The position numbers and the translations under genes were made by a program. Of a DNA stretch of 55,273 nt, positions 44,046 to 52,216 are shown piece by piece. The notes below the pieces were generated by a model, which saw only the letters and a program-made list of their open reading frames with translations, had not been told where the DNA came from and searched no databases. Source of the DNA: Ralstonia sp. ASV6 (GTDB taxonomy: Bacteria > Pseudomonadota > Gammaproteobacteria > Burkholderiales > Burkholderiaceae); assembly GCF_016429285.1 (NCBI RefSeq), contig NZ_JAELUI010000016.1, positions 1 through 55,273 of the forward strand. Direction: 5' to 3'. Each line of letters starts with the position of its first letter. The first letter of the stretch is position 1.

Positions 44046-45914
44046 TTAGAACCAAGCGTCCTGCATGTCCAGCGTGGTCGTGTCGAGCGAGCCCAGCAGC
44101 GCAATCTGTGGGTCGATCTTCGGCAACTCCCACTGGAAGAAATACCGCGCCGCCTGCAGCTTGCCGCGGTAAAAGTCGGCGTCTTCACCCGTTGCAACGG
44201 GCAGTGCCTTGGCTGCGGTCAGGGCCTGTTCCAGCCAGAGCCATGCCACGACGACGTGACCGAAGGCTTCCAGATAGACCGACGCATTGGCCAGCGTCAC
44301 ACGCGGGTCGCCAGCGGCCCACAGCGCTTGCGTGACCTTGGCGAGCTTCTGCGTGGCCATGCCGAGTGCGCGACCTTGGCCCACCAGCGTTTCGTCATCC
44401 GTCTCAAGCGCCCGGCCAACGGTGCCCTGCACGCGCTCGCCCAGCGCCTTGAATGCCGCGCCGTCCTGCATCACCACCTTGCGGCCAAGCAGGTCCAGGC
44501 CCTGGATGCCGTGCGTGCCTTCGTGGATCGGGTTCAGGCGGTTGTCGCGGTAGAACTGTTCGACGTTGTATTCGCGCGTGTAGCCGTAGCCGCCATGTAC
44601 CTGGATCGCCAGGCTGTTGGCCTCCAGACACCACTGCGATGGCCAGCTCTTGGCGATGGGTGTAAGGATGTCGAGCAGCAGGCCGAGCTTGGCGCGCTTG
44701 GCCTCATCCGTTTCGCCACGCTCCTCGTCGACGAGCTTGGCGCAATACAGGTTCAGGCCGAGCGCGCCTTCCACATAGGCCTTCTGTGCCAGCAGCATGC
44801 GGCGCACGTCGGCGTGGTCAATGATGCGGATTTGCGGCGAGGCGGCGTCCTTGCCCGATGGCCCAATCGGGCGGCCCTGCGGGCGATTGCGCGCGTAGTC
44901 CAGCGCGTGCAGATAACCGGTGTAGCCGAGCATCGTCGCACCCATGCCGACGCCGATGCGCGCCTCGTTCATCATGTGGAACATGCACGCCAGGCCTTTA
45001 TGCGGCTCGCCAACCAGGTAGCCGATGGCACCCGCACGCGGCTGGCCGTCTGCACCCTTCGGTCGGAACTGCGTGCCCTCGCCAAAATTGAGCAGGCAGT
45101 TGGTCGTGCCCCGATAGCCCATCTTGTGGTTCAGGCCGGCCAGCACCACGTCGTTGCGCTCGCCCAGCGAGCCATCGGCGTTGACGAGGAACTTGGGCAC
45201 GATGAAGAGCGAGATGCCCTTCACGCCCGGGATCAGCTTGCCGTCTGGCCCAGGAATTTTCGCCAGGACGAGGTGGACGATGTTGTCTGACAGCTCGTGC
45301 TCGCCAGCGGAGATCCACATCTTGTTGCCGGTCAGGCGGTACTGCGCGCCCAGCGGTGATTCGCCTTCGTACTCGGCACGCGTCACGATGTCCGACAGCG
45401 ACGACCCGGCCTGCGGCTCCGACAGGCACATCGTGCCGTAGAAACGGCCTTCCATCTCGGGCTGCACGAACGTTTCGATCTGCGCGGGCGTGCCGTGCGC
45501 GAGCAGCAGGTTCGCGTTGCCGATGGTGAGGAATGGGTACGAGCTGGTGCCGACGTTGGCGGCCTTGAAGAAGCCGAAGCCGGCTTTCTCGACCACGGTC
45601 GGCAGTTGCATGCCGCCGCGTTCGAAGTCTTGCCCTGCGGCCATCAGGCCCGCCTTGTTGAAGGCGTCCAGCGCAGTCTTCACCTCGGGGATGATGTGGA
45701 CCGTGGTGCCGTCAAAGTGCGGCTCTTCCTGGTCGTTCTTCTTGTTATGCGGGGCGAAAAGATCGGTCGCGATGCGCACGCAGGTATCGAGCGCTGCGTC
45801 GAAGGTTTCGCGGGAGTGGTCGGCGTAACGGGGAATGCTTGTGAGTGACTCGACGTTGAGCCATTCGTAGAGCAGGAAGCTCAGGTCGCGGCGCGACAGC
45901 AGCAGAGAAGACAT
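44046..45914 (-). CDS. Acyl-CoA dehydrogenase, DmdC-like
   Basis: A 622-residue flavoprotein, larger than the usual 380-residue enzymes and like the roughly 600-residue DmdC/AcdB class. The N-terminal region (SSLLLSRRDLSFLLYEWLNVESL) and FAD/acyl motifs (MCLSEPQAGSSLSDIV, KMWISAGEHEL, GYGYTREYNVEQFYRDNRLNPIHEGTHGIQGLDL) are clear. It introduces the 2,3-double bond in the first step of beta-oxidation. The frame continues into the hairpin repeat up to 45983, but the family starts at the ATG at 45914. It is the first gene of a long operon, and its ribosome site is weak. Confidence 0.93.
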   Translation of the reverse strand: MSSLLLSRRDLSFLLYEWLNVESLTSIPRYADHSRETFDAALDTCVRIATDLFAPHNKKNDQEEPHFDGTTVHIIPEVKTALDAFNKAGLMAAGQDFERGGMQLPTVVEKAGFGFFKAANVGTSSYPFLTIGNANLLLAHGTPAQIETFVQPEMEGRFYGTMCLSEPQAGSSLSDIVTRAEYEGESPLGAQYRLTGNKMWISAGEHELSDNIVHLVLAKIPGPDGKLIPGVKGISLFIVPKFLVNADGSLGERNDVVLAGLNHKMGYRGTTNCLLNFGEGTQFRPKGADGQPRAGAIGYLVGEPHKGLACMFHMMNEARIGVGMGATMLGYTGYLHALDYARNRPQGRPIGPSGKDAASPQIRIIDHADVRRMLLAQKAYVEGALGLNLYCAKLVDEERGETDEAKRAKLGLLLDILTPIAKSWPSQWCLEANSLAIQVHGGYGYTREYNVEQFYRDNRLNPIHEGTHGIQGLDLLGRKVVMQDGAAFKALGERVQGTVGRALETDDETLVGQGRALGMATQKLAKVTQALWAAGDPRVTLANASVYLEAFGHVVVAWLWLEQALTAAKALPVATGEDADFYRGKLQAARYFFQWELPKIDPQIALLGSLDTTTLDMQDAWF

Positions 45915-45962
45915 GATGTTTTGTGGTCCATCCCTTGTTTCATCCCCTGCCGGGGCTGACTC

Positions 45963-45990
45963 ACTTTCTTTGGTCTTGCCCAAAGAAAGT
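45963..45990. repeat. Perfect 11-bp hairpin of the AAAGAAAGT type
   Basis: ACTTTCTTTGG pairs with CCAAAGAAAGT around a 6-base loop. Similar sequences are, as I recall, scattered between genes in Burkholderia/Ralstonia-like genomes. It lies 48 bp upstream of the acyl-CoA dehydrogenase ATG. Confidence 0.7.
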
Positions 45991-46011
45991 AAGCAAAGAA
46001 ATGCGCGCCCG

Positions 46012-46127
46012 AGATGGCGAAAGACTCCTTGAATTTCTGTAACCGGGCGGAGAACGGGAAACCTCGCTGCGCTCAGACAGTTCCCGTTCTTTTTTCCGCC
46101 CGCTTACAGAAATTCAAGGCGCCATCT
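46012..46127. repeat. Long imperfect hairpin element (about 116 bases)
   Basis: Left arm from AGATGGCG (46012) through CCTTGAATTTCTGTAA and CGGGCGG to GAACGGGAA (46060); right arm TTCCCGTTC (46081) through CCGCCCG and TTACAGAAATTCAAGG to CGCCATCT (46127). Pairing is nearly complete apart from short interruptions, and the loop is about 20 bases. This looks like a dispersed palindromic repeat or a small non-autonomous element rather than a terminator. Confidence 0.8.
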
Positions 46128-46195
46128 AGGGCAGGAACGTCAACGGCCAAACCGGCGGAATGCGTGGGTTGGCGTTTTACTGGGACGTTCCCGTC

Positions 46196-46232
46196 CAAAA
46201 AAAACAGGCTCCCGTTTTGAGTGGGAGCCTGT
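46196..46232 (-). terminator. Rho-independent terminator of fadA
   Basis: ACAGGCTCCC (46204-46213) and GGGAGCCTGT (46223-46232) form a perfect 10-bp stem around 9 bases; on the minus strand a run of eight T follows. It lies 7 bp after the fadA stop codon. Confidence 0.93.
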
Positions 46233-46238
46233 GTCTCT

Positions 46239-47417
46239 TTAGAGCACCTCGAACAGACCAGCAGCGCCTTGGCCGCCGCCGATGCACATGGTCACAACCA
46301 CGTACTTAACGCCACGGCGCTTGCCTTCGATCAGCGCATGGCCGACCAGGCGTGCGCCCGATACGCCGTACGGGTGGCCCACGGCGATGGCGCCGCCGTT
46401 GACGTTCAGGCGGTCCATCGGGATGCCCAGCTTGTCTGCGCAGTACAGCACCTGCACGGCAAACGCTTCGTTGAGCTCCCACAGGCCGATGTCTTCGACC
46501 TTCAGGCCGGCCTTCTTGAGCAGCTTGGGCACCGCAAACACGGGGCCGATGCCCATTTCGTCCGGCTCGCAACCGGCCACCGCAAAACCGCGGAACACAC
46601 CCAGCGGCTGCAGCCCCTTGGCGGCTGCCACCTTGCCGTTCATCACCACGGCAGCGGATGCGCCGTCGGAGAACTGGCTGGCGTTACCTGCAGTCACCAC
46701 GCCGCCGGGCATGGCGGTGCGGATCTTCGACACGCCTTCGAGCGTTGTGTCGGCGCGGATACCCTCGTCAGCCGAGATGGTGACTTCGCGCGTCATGAGC
46801 TGGCCGGTCTTGGCATCGGCCACGCCCATCACCGTGGTCATCGGCACGATTTCGTCGTTGAACTTGCCGGCAGCGGCAGCGGCGGCGGCGCGCTGCTGAC
46901 TTTGCACGCCGTACTCGTCCTGGCGGTCCTTACCGATGTTGTAGCGCTTGGCGACGTTCTCGGCGGTCTGCAGCATGCTCCAGTAGATTTCGGGCTTGTG
47001 CTTGTTCAGCCAGCCTTCGGTCATCATGTGGCGGTTCATCTCTTGCTGCACGCACGAGATGGATTCCACGCCACCAGCCACGAAGATGTCGCCTTCATCG
47101 GCAATCACGCGCTGCGCGGCCATGGCGATGGTCTGCAGGCCCGATGAGCAGAAACGGTTGACGGTCGCACCCGGCACCGTCACCGGGCAGCCGGCACGCA
47201 GCGCGATCTGGCGGGCGATGTTGGCGCCGGTCGCGCCTTCGGGGTTGGCGCAGCCCATCAGCACGTCTTCGACTTCGCCCGGCTCGATCTTGGCGCGCGC
47301 GATGGCGTGCTCGACCGCGTGGCCGCCCAGCGTGGCGCCGTGCGTCATGTTGAAGGCGCCCTTCCAGCTCTTGGCCAGGCCGGTACGTGCGGTGGAAACG
47401 ATGACTGCTTCGGTCAT
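46239..47417 (-). CDS. Acetyl-CoA acetyltransferase (thiolase), beta-oxidation type
   Basis: A 392-residue thiolase with the three catalytic residues in place: Cys90 ([14 protein letters not shown]), His348 (VGHPYGVSG) and Cys378 ([11 protein letters not shown]). It cleaves 3-oxoacyl-CoA with CoA to shorten fatty acids, or condenses two acetyl-CoA in reverse. The place downstream of fadB and pncA on the same strand, with a strong terminator behind it, makes it the likely FadA partner. Both FadA and PHB thiolase roles are possible from the sequence. Confidence 0.93.
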   Translation of the reverse strand: MTEAVIVSTARTGLAKSWKGAFNMTHGATLGGHAVEHAIARAKIEPGEVEDVLMGCANPEGATGANIARQIALRAGCPVTVPGATVNRFCSSGLQTIAMAAQRVIADEGDIFVAGGVESISCVQQEMNRHMMTEGWLNKHKPEIYWSMLQTAENVAKRYNIGKDRQDEYGVQSQQRAAAAAAAGKFNDEIVPMTTVMGVADAKTGQLMTREVTISADEGIRADTTLEGVSKIRTAMPGGVVTAGNASQFSDGASAAVVMNGKVAAAKGLQPLGVFRGFAVAGCEPDEMGIGPVFAVPKLLKKAGLKVEDIGLWELNEAFAVQVLYCADKLGIPMDRLNVNGGAIAVGHPYGVSGARLVGHALIEGKRRGVKYVVVTMCIGGGQGAAGLFEVL

Positions 47418-47477
47418 GGTGTTGCTCCTCGTATCTGGTGGCGGGCGCGGCTTCTGTTGCGCGCCCGTTGTATTCCG

Positions 47478-48110
47478 TTATCCGTTCAGAACCTCGTGCG
47501 ACTGCAACCGCGCGACGCCCGCATCCGTCATGTGCTGCCACGCTTGCGCAAGCGACCCGTTCAGGTCAATCGCGCGGCAGGCATCTTCGATGACTGCGAC
47601 TTCCAGCCCCGCCGCACGCGCATCCAGTGCCGACCACGCTACGCAAAAGTCTGTAGCCAGCCCGACGCAGAACACGCGCGCGATACCCAACTCGCGCAGA
47701 TAGCCCAGTAGGCCGGTCGGTGTCTTGCGATCCGCTTCAAAGAAGGCAGAGTAGCTGTCGATGTGCGGGTGATAGCCCTTGCGGACGATCAACTGCGCAT
47801 GCGGCACGTCCAACCCATCGGCCAGTGCTGCGCCGGTGCTGTGCTGTACGCAGTGGGTAGGCCATAGCACCTGCTGCCCGTATGGCAAATCGATCGTACC
47901 AAACGGTTCCTTGCCGGCATGATTAGCCGCGAACGACACATGCTCGCGCGGGTGCCAGTCCTGCGTCAGCACCACCCGGCCGAATGCCTGGGCGAGCCGA
48001 TTGACGACCGGGATGACCTGGTCGCCGTTCGGCACGGCCAGCGCACCGCCGGGCAGAAAATCGTTCTGCACGTCGATGACCAGCAGGCAGTCGGTGGGCG
48101 TGAGTTGCAT
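47478..48110 (-). CDS. pncA: Nicotinamidase
   Basis: A 210-residue isochorismatase-fold amidase that turns nicotinamide into nicotinate for NAD salvage. Triad Asp13 (VIDVQNDFLPGG), Lys111 (VRKGYHP) and Cys156 (LATDFCVAWSA) is complete. Metal ligands Asp51 and His53 (TQDWHPREH) and a His near 86 (WPTHC) are visible. It is a lone NAD gene between fadB (39 bp upstream) and fadA (60 bp downstream), all on one strand, so probably co-transcribed with them. Confidence 0.95.
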   Translation of the reverse strand: MQLTPTDCLLVIDVQNDFLPGGALAVPNGDQVIPVVNRLAQAFGRVVLTQDWHPREHVSFAANHAGKEPFGTIDLPYGQQVLWPTHCVQHSTGAALADGLDVPHAQLIVRKGYHPHIDSYSAFFEADRKTPTGLLGYLRELGIARVFCVGLATDFCVAWSALDARAAGLEVAVIEDACRAIDLNGSLAQAWQHMTDAGVARLQSHEVLNG

Positions 48111-48149
48111 GGCGGCTCAGTCGCGTTTGTCGGTTGATTAGCCGCTCAT

Positions 48150-50231
48150 TTACCCATTGAAGCCCTTGCCCTCATCGGCCAGCTTCTGCAGCAGCGGCGC
48201 AACCTTCCACGCTTCACCGTGGTAGCCCTTGCTGTAGCGGTGCATGGTCTGCGCGACGTTGTACAGGCCGACGGTGTCTGCGTAGAGCATCGGGCCACCA
48301 CGGAACAGCGGGAAGCCGTAGCCGGTCAGGTAGACCATGTCGATGTCCGACGCCTTGGAGGCGATGCCCTCTTCCAGGATCTTCGCGCCTTCATTGACCA
48401 GCGCAAATACCAGGCGCTCGACGATTTCCTCATCGGAAATCTTGCGGCGCGTGATGCCCAGATCCTTCGAGTGCTGGACGATCATGTCGTTGACCTGCTG
48501 GTTCGGATACGGCTTGCGGTCGCCCGCCTTGTAGTCGTACCAGCCGCCGCCGGTCTTCTGGCCGAAGCGGCCCATCTCGCACAGCAGGTCAGCCGTCTTC
48601 GAGTACACGATGTCCGGCTTGTCCACGGCACGGCGCTTGCGGATGGCCCAGCCGATGTCGTTACCGGCCAGGTCGCCCATGCGGAACGGACCCATCGCAA
48701 AGCCGAACTTCTCGATGGCCTTGTCGACTTGCTCCGGCAGCGCGCCTTCGTCCAGCAGGTAGCCGGCCTGGCGGCTGTATTGCTCGATCATGCGGTTGCC
48801 GATAAAGCCGTCGCACACGCCGGAGACGACTGCAGTCTTCTTGATGGCCTTGGCCAGCTTCATGACGGTGGCCAGCACGTCCTTGGCGGTTTCCTTGCCG
48901 CGAACGACTTCCAGCAGCTTCATCACGTTGGCCGGGCTGAAGAAGTGCATGCCGACCACGTCCTGCGGGCGCTTGGTGAAGCTGGCGATCTTGTCGACGT
49001 CCAGCGTAGAAGTGTTCGAAGCCAGGATCGCGCCCTGCTTGACGACTTCGTCCAGCTTCTTGAACACGACTTCCTTGACGCCCATTTCTTCAAACACGGC
49101 CTCGATGACGAGGTCGGCGTCCTTGATATCGTCGTACGAGAGCGTCGGGGTCAGCAGAGCCATGCGCTGCTCGACCTTCTCCTGCGTGAGCTTGCCCTTC
49201 TTGGCGCTGTTCTCGTAGTTCTTGCGAATGGTGGCAACGCCGCGGTCCAGCGCTTCCTGCTTGGTTTCCAGCATGGTGACCGGAATGCCCGCGTTCAGGA
49301 AGTTCATCGAGATGCCACCGCCCATGGTGCCGGCGCCAATCACGGCCACCTTCTCCACCTTGCGCACCGGCGTGTCTTCCGGCACATCGGGGATCTTGCT
49401 GGCAGCACGCTCACCGAAGAAGGCATGGCGCAGTGCACGCGATTCCGGCGTATTCACCAGTTCGATAAACAGCTCGCGCTCGAACTTGATGCCATCGTCA
49501 AAGCGCTTCTGCACAGCGGCCTGCACGGCGTCCACGCACTTGCCCGGTGCCGGGAAGTTCTTGGCAACAGCGGCCACGGTGTTGCGAGCGAATTGCAGGA
49601 AGCCTTCGGGGTTGTCATGCTCGATCTTGCGATCACGCACCTTCGGCAGCTTGCCTTCGGCAGCGGCCTTCAGCGCAAAGTCGATGGCGCCAGCCATCAG
49701 GTCACCCTCGACCATCTGGTCGAACAGGCCGCTCTTGGCCAGTTTTTCCGACGGAATGGCGGTGCCCGAGACGATCATGTTCAGCGCTGGCTCCAAGCCG
49801 ATCGCGCGCGGCAGACGCTGCGTGCCGCCGGCGCCCGGCAGAATGCCCAGCTTCACTTCCGGCAGCGCGATCTGCGCGCCCGGTGCGGCCACACGGTAAT
49901 GGCAGCCCAACGCCAGTTCCAGGCCGCCGCCCATCGCCACCGAGTGAATGGCGGCCACGACCGGCTTGCTGCTCGACTCGACCGCCTTGATGACGGCGTG
50001 CAGCGTCGGCTCTTGCGTTGCCTTGGGCGTATTGAACTCGCGGATGTCTGCACCGCCGGAGAAGGCCTTGCCAGCCCCGGTGATCACGACCGCCTTGACG
50101 TTGGGGTCATCACTGGCCTTGACCATGCCCTCGACAATACCCAGGCGCGTGGAATGGCCGAGACCGTTGACCGGCGGGTTGCTGAGCGTAATGACGGCAA
50201 CGCCGTCCTGGACCTTGTACTCCGCTGTCAT
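48150..50231 (-). CDS. fadB: Bifunctional enoyl-CoA hydratase / 3-hydroxyacyl-CoA dehydrogenase
   Basis: A 693-residue multifunctional beta-oxidation enzyme. The crotonase domain (1-190) has the oxyanion segment AFSGGADI and the catalytic pair Glu105 (GGGLELALG) and Glu125 (ALPEVKLG). The dehydrogenase domain (from 290) has the NAD motif VIGAGTMGGGIS at 297-308, then HFFSPANVMKLLEVVRG and the C-terminal GFPLFRGGPM. It hydrates enoyl-CoA and oxidises the 3-hydroxyacyl-CoA; the partner thiolase follows pncA. At 693 residues it is slightly shorter than E. coli FadB (about 730), in line with bacterial PaaH/FadB' types. A TetR-type palindrome overlaps its -35 box. Confidence 0.95.
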   Translation of the reverse strand: MTAEYKVQDGVAVITLSNPPVNGLGHSTRLGIVEGMVKASDDPNVKAVVITGAGKAFSGGADIREFNTPKATQEPTLHAVIKAVESSSKPVVAAIHSVAMGGGLELALGCHYRVAAPGAQIALPEVKLGILPGAGGTQRLPRAIGLEPALNMIVSGTAIPSEKLAKSGLFDQMVEGDLMAGAIDFALKAAAEGKLPKVRDRKIEHDNPEGFLQFARNTVAAVAKNFPAPGKCVDAVQAAVQKRFDDGIKFERELFIELVNTPESRALRHAFFGERAASKIPDVPEDTPVRKVEKVAVIGAGTMGGGISMNFLNAGIPVTMLETKQEALDRGVATIRKNYENSAKKGKLTQEKVEQRMALLTPTLSYDDIKDADLVIEAVFEEMGVKEVVFKKLDEVVKQGAILASNTSTLDVDKIASFTKRPQDVVGMHFFSPANVMKLLEVVRGKETAKDVLATVMKLAKAIKKTAVVSGVCDGFIGNRMIEQYSRQAGYLLDEGALPEQVDKAIEKFGFAMGPFRMGDLAGNDIGWAIRKRRAVDKPDIVYSKTADLLCEMGRFGQKTGGGWYDYKAGDRKPYPNQQVNDMIVQHSKDLGITRRKISDEEIVERLVFALVNEGAKILEEGIASKASDIDMVYLTGYGFPLFRGGPMLYADTVGLYNVAQTMHRYSKGYHGEAWKVAPLLQKLADEGKGFNG

Positions 50232-50601
50232 GCTGGTTCCTTTGGTGATGCGAGGGTCGGCTCGAATGACGCCAGAACTGCGCGCCGTGCCTCGCGGTTG
50301 AACTGTCTCTCAACTATCGTTTTTTTAACGCGCGGTAAGGCCGCGACTCGACACAGAATACACAAAATAGCACGGTCGTTCAATTTTTATTTTTGCGCTG
50401 CACGGCGCCGTCCGGCGGGCAATGCAGCGGGCTGCGGCAGGTTCAAACGCGTGTGCTGCAGCATCGATTTTTTGCCCGGCACATGACGGTTTTGATAGAG
50501 TCGCGCATTTCGTCCGCCGGGTGCCCATCAGGCGCGGGGACGTCTCGTCACATTTCGTCGATTCCATTCGTGATCCGAGCGGAATCGCCCACTCTGCATA
50601 C
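50232..50601. other. Intergenic region of 370 bp between fadB and lysP
   Basis: It holds the divergent regulatory DNA: the fadB promoter and operator near 50355-50383 and the lysP leader from about 50440. A short hairpin (CGATTCC 50559-50565, GGAATCG 50581-50587) lies just before the lysP ATG and might affect its translation. I looked for a lysine riboswitch (L-box) in this leader and did not find its conserved core. No gene is visible. Confidence 0.6.
50355..50383 (-). promoter_or_regulatory. fadB promoter with overlapping TetR-type operator
   Basis: On the minus strand TTGAAC (50378-50383), a 17-bp spacer and TATTCT (50355-50360) form a good sigma70 promoter. GAACGACCGTGC, the minus-strand reading of 50370-50381, is a palindrome matching 10 of 12 bases of the perfect GAACGATCGTTC at 35144-35155 and covers the -35 box, as expected for a repressor site. 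Confidence 0.7.
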
Positions 50602-52140
50602 ATGTCAGAACACGCTACCCCGTCCACAGAGACGCCGGGCTTGCGCCGCACATTGCGCGCGCGCCATCTCACCATGATCGCCATTGGCGGATCGATCGGT
50701 ACCGGGCTGTTCGTGGCCTCGGGTGCATCGGTCTCGCAGGCGGGCCCCGGAGGGGCACTCGCCGCCTACATCCTGATCGGGGCCATGGTCTACTTCCTGA
50801 TGACCAGCCTGGGCGAGCTTGCAGCCTACATGCCGATCTCAGGCTCTTTCGCCACCTACGGCGCGCTCTATGTCGATGAGGGCTTTGGCTTCGCGCTGGG
50901 CTGGAACTACTGGTACAACTGGGCGGTGACGATTGCCGTGGAGCTGGCGGCCGCGCAACTCGTCATGCACTACTGGTTTCCAGATGTGCCGGGTGTGCTG
51001 TGGAGCGCGGTGTTCCTGCTCATCATGTTCCTGCTCAACGCCATTTCGGTACGTGGCTTTGGCGAGGCGGAATACTGGTTTGCGCTCATTAAGGTGATCA
51101 CGGTCATCTTCTTCATCGGCATCGGTCTGGCGATGATCTTCGGGATCATGAAGGGCGGCCCGCAGTCGGGCCTGCAGAACCTGACGCTGGGCGATGCGCC
51201 GTTCGTGGGCGGGCTACCGGCGATGATCGGCGTAGCGATGATTGCGGGGTTCTCGTTCCAGGGGACGGAGCTGATCGGCGTGGCAGCGGGTGAGTCGGCC
51301 GATCCGGCACGGACGATTCCGCGAGCAGTCAAGCAGGTGTTCTGGCGGATTCTGCTGTTCTATGTGCTGGCGATCTTCATCATCGGTGTACTGGTGCCGT
51401 ACACCGATCCGAACCTGCTCTCAACGGAAGTCACCAACATTGGCGTGAGTCCGTTCACGCTGGTGTTCAAGCATGCCGGTCTGGCGTTTGCAGCCGGGCT
51501 GATGAACGCGGTGATCCTGACCGCCGTGCTGTCAGCGGGCAACTCGGGCATGTATGCGTCCACGCGCATGCTCTACAACCTGGCGACCGAGGGCCGTGCG
51601 CCGCGCATCTTTGCCCAGCTCACCAAGAATGGCGTGCCACGCAATGCGCTGCTGGCGACGACTGCCGTGGGCGCGCTGTGCTTCCTCAGCTCGCTGTACG
51701 GCGACAAAACGGTCTATCTGTGGCTGCTGAATACCTCGGGCATGACGGGCTTCGTGGCGTGGCTGGGCATTGCCATCAGCCACTATCGCTTTCGCAAGGG
51801 GCTGGTAGCGCAGGGGCATGATCCGGCGCAGTTGCCGTATCGCTCGAAGTTCTTCCCGTACGGCCCGCTGTTCGCGTTTGGGTTGTGCCTGGTCATCACG
51901 CTGGGCCAGAACTATCAGGCATTCACCAGTGGCACGATCGATTGGCCGGCGGTCATTGCCACGTACATCGGTATTCCGGTTTTCTTCTTGATCTGGATCG
52001 GCTACCGGCTGGTACGCGGTGGCGGCATCGTCCGCTACCAGGACATGCACTTTCCGCGCCCGCCCGTGGTGCGTGATCCGCTGGCCGGGCAAGACCCTGG
52101 CCCGGAACTGCCGACCGTCGCCGCCCGCACCCAGCAATAA
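50602..52140 (+). CDS. lysP: Lysine-specific permease LysP-like (APC/AAT family)
   Basis: A 512-residue twelve-helix amino acid importer. It follows E. coli LysP closely as I recall it: PGLRRTLRARHLTMIAIGGS, IGTGLFVASGASVSQAGPGG, GEAEYWFALIKVITV, FSFQGTELIGVAAGES, AGNSGMYASTRMLYNLA and LLNTSGMTGFVAWLGIAISHYRFRKG. Import of L-lysine with protons is the expected role. The N-terminal extension frame to 50422 is not conserved. Its ATG lacks a strong ribosome site. A related but clearly diverged copy follows 76 bp downstream. Confidence 0.9.
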   Translation: MSEHATPSTETPGLRRTLRARHLTMIAIGGSIGTGLFVASGASVSQAGPGGALAAYILIGAMVYFLMTSLGELAAYMPISGSFATYGALYVDEGFGFALGWNYWYNWAVTIAVELAAAQLVMHYWFPDVPGVLWSAVFLLIMFLLNAISVRGFGEAEYWFALIKVITVIFFIGIGLAMIFGIMKGGPQSGLQNLTLGDAPFVGGLPAMIGVAMIAGFSFQGTELIGVAAGESADPARTIPRAVKQVFWRILLFYVLAIFIIGVLVPYTDPNLLSTEVTNIGVSPFTLVFKHAGLAFAAGLMNAVILTAVLSAGNSGMYASTRMLYNLATEGRAPRIFAQLTKNGVPRNALLATTAVGALCFLSSLYGDKTVYLWLLNTSGMTGFVAWLGIAISHYRFRKGLVAQGHDPAQLPYRSKFFPYGPLFAFGLCLVITLGQNYQAFTSGTIDWPAVIATYIGIPVFFLIWIGYRLVRGGGIVRYQDMHFPRPPVVRDPLAGQDPGPELPTVAARTQQ

Positions 52141-52149
52141 CATTTGCCT

Positions 52150-52188
52150 CGCCTGCCGTTTGCATTGCATTCGGCGGGCGTTTTGATT
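52150..52188 (+). terminator. Rho-independent terminator of lysP
   Basis: CGCCTGCCG (52150-52158) and CGGCGGGCG (52172-52180) form a 9-bp stem with one G-T pair and a 13-base loop, followed by TTTTGATTT. It lies 9 bp after the lysP stop, so the second permease gene probably has its own promoter or depends on read-through. Confidence 0.85.
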
Positions 52189-52216
52189 TGCGCGCTCCAC
52201 TTTGGCGCCACCCGCT

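Larger units (their letters stand above)
45915..46238. other. Intergenic region of 324 bp between fadA and the acyl-CoA dehydrogenase gene
   Basis: It contains the fadA terminator at 46196-46232, a 116-base long-stem hairpin at 46012-46127, a second hairpin at 45963-45990, and presumably the acyl-CoA dehydrogenase promoter. I see no gene; the only open frames are short and cross the hairpins. Confidence 0.6.

Noticed and set aside
48219-50486. Very long plus-strand open frame (755 codons) antisense to fadB
   Set aside because: High-GC DNA leaves the complementary frame open; the product has no domain features, whereas fadB is complete on the minus strand.
50440-50601. Lysine riboswitch in the lysP leader
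   Set aside because: I looked for the conserved L-box core and paired helices and did not find them; only a 7-bp hairpin before the start is visible.
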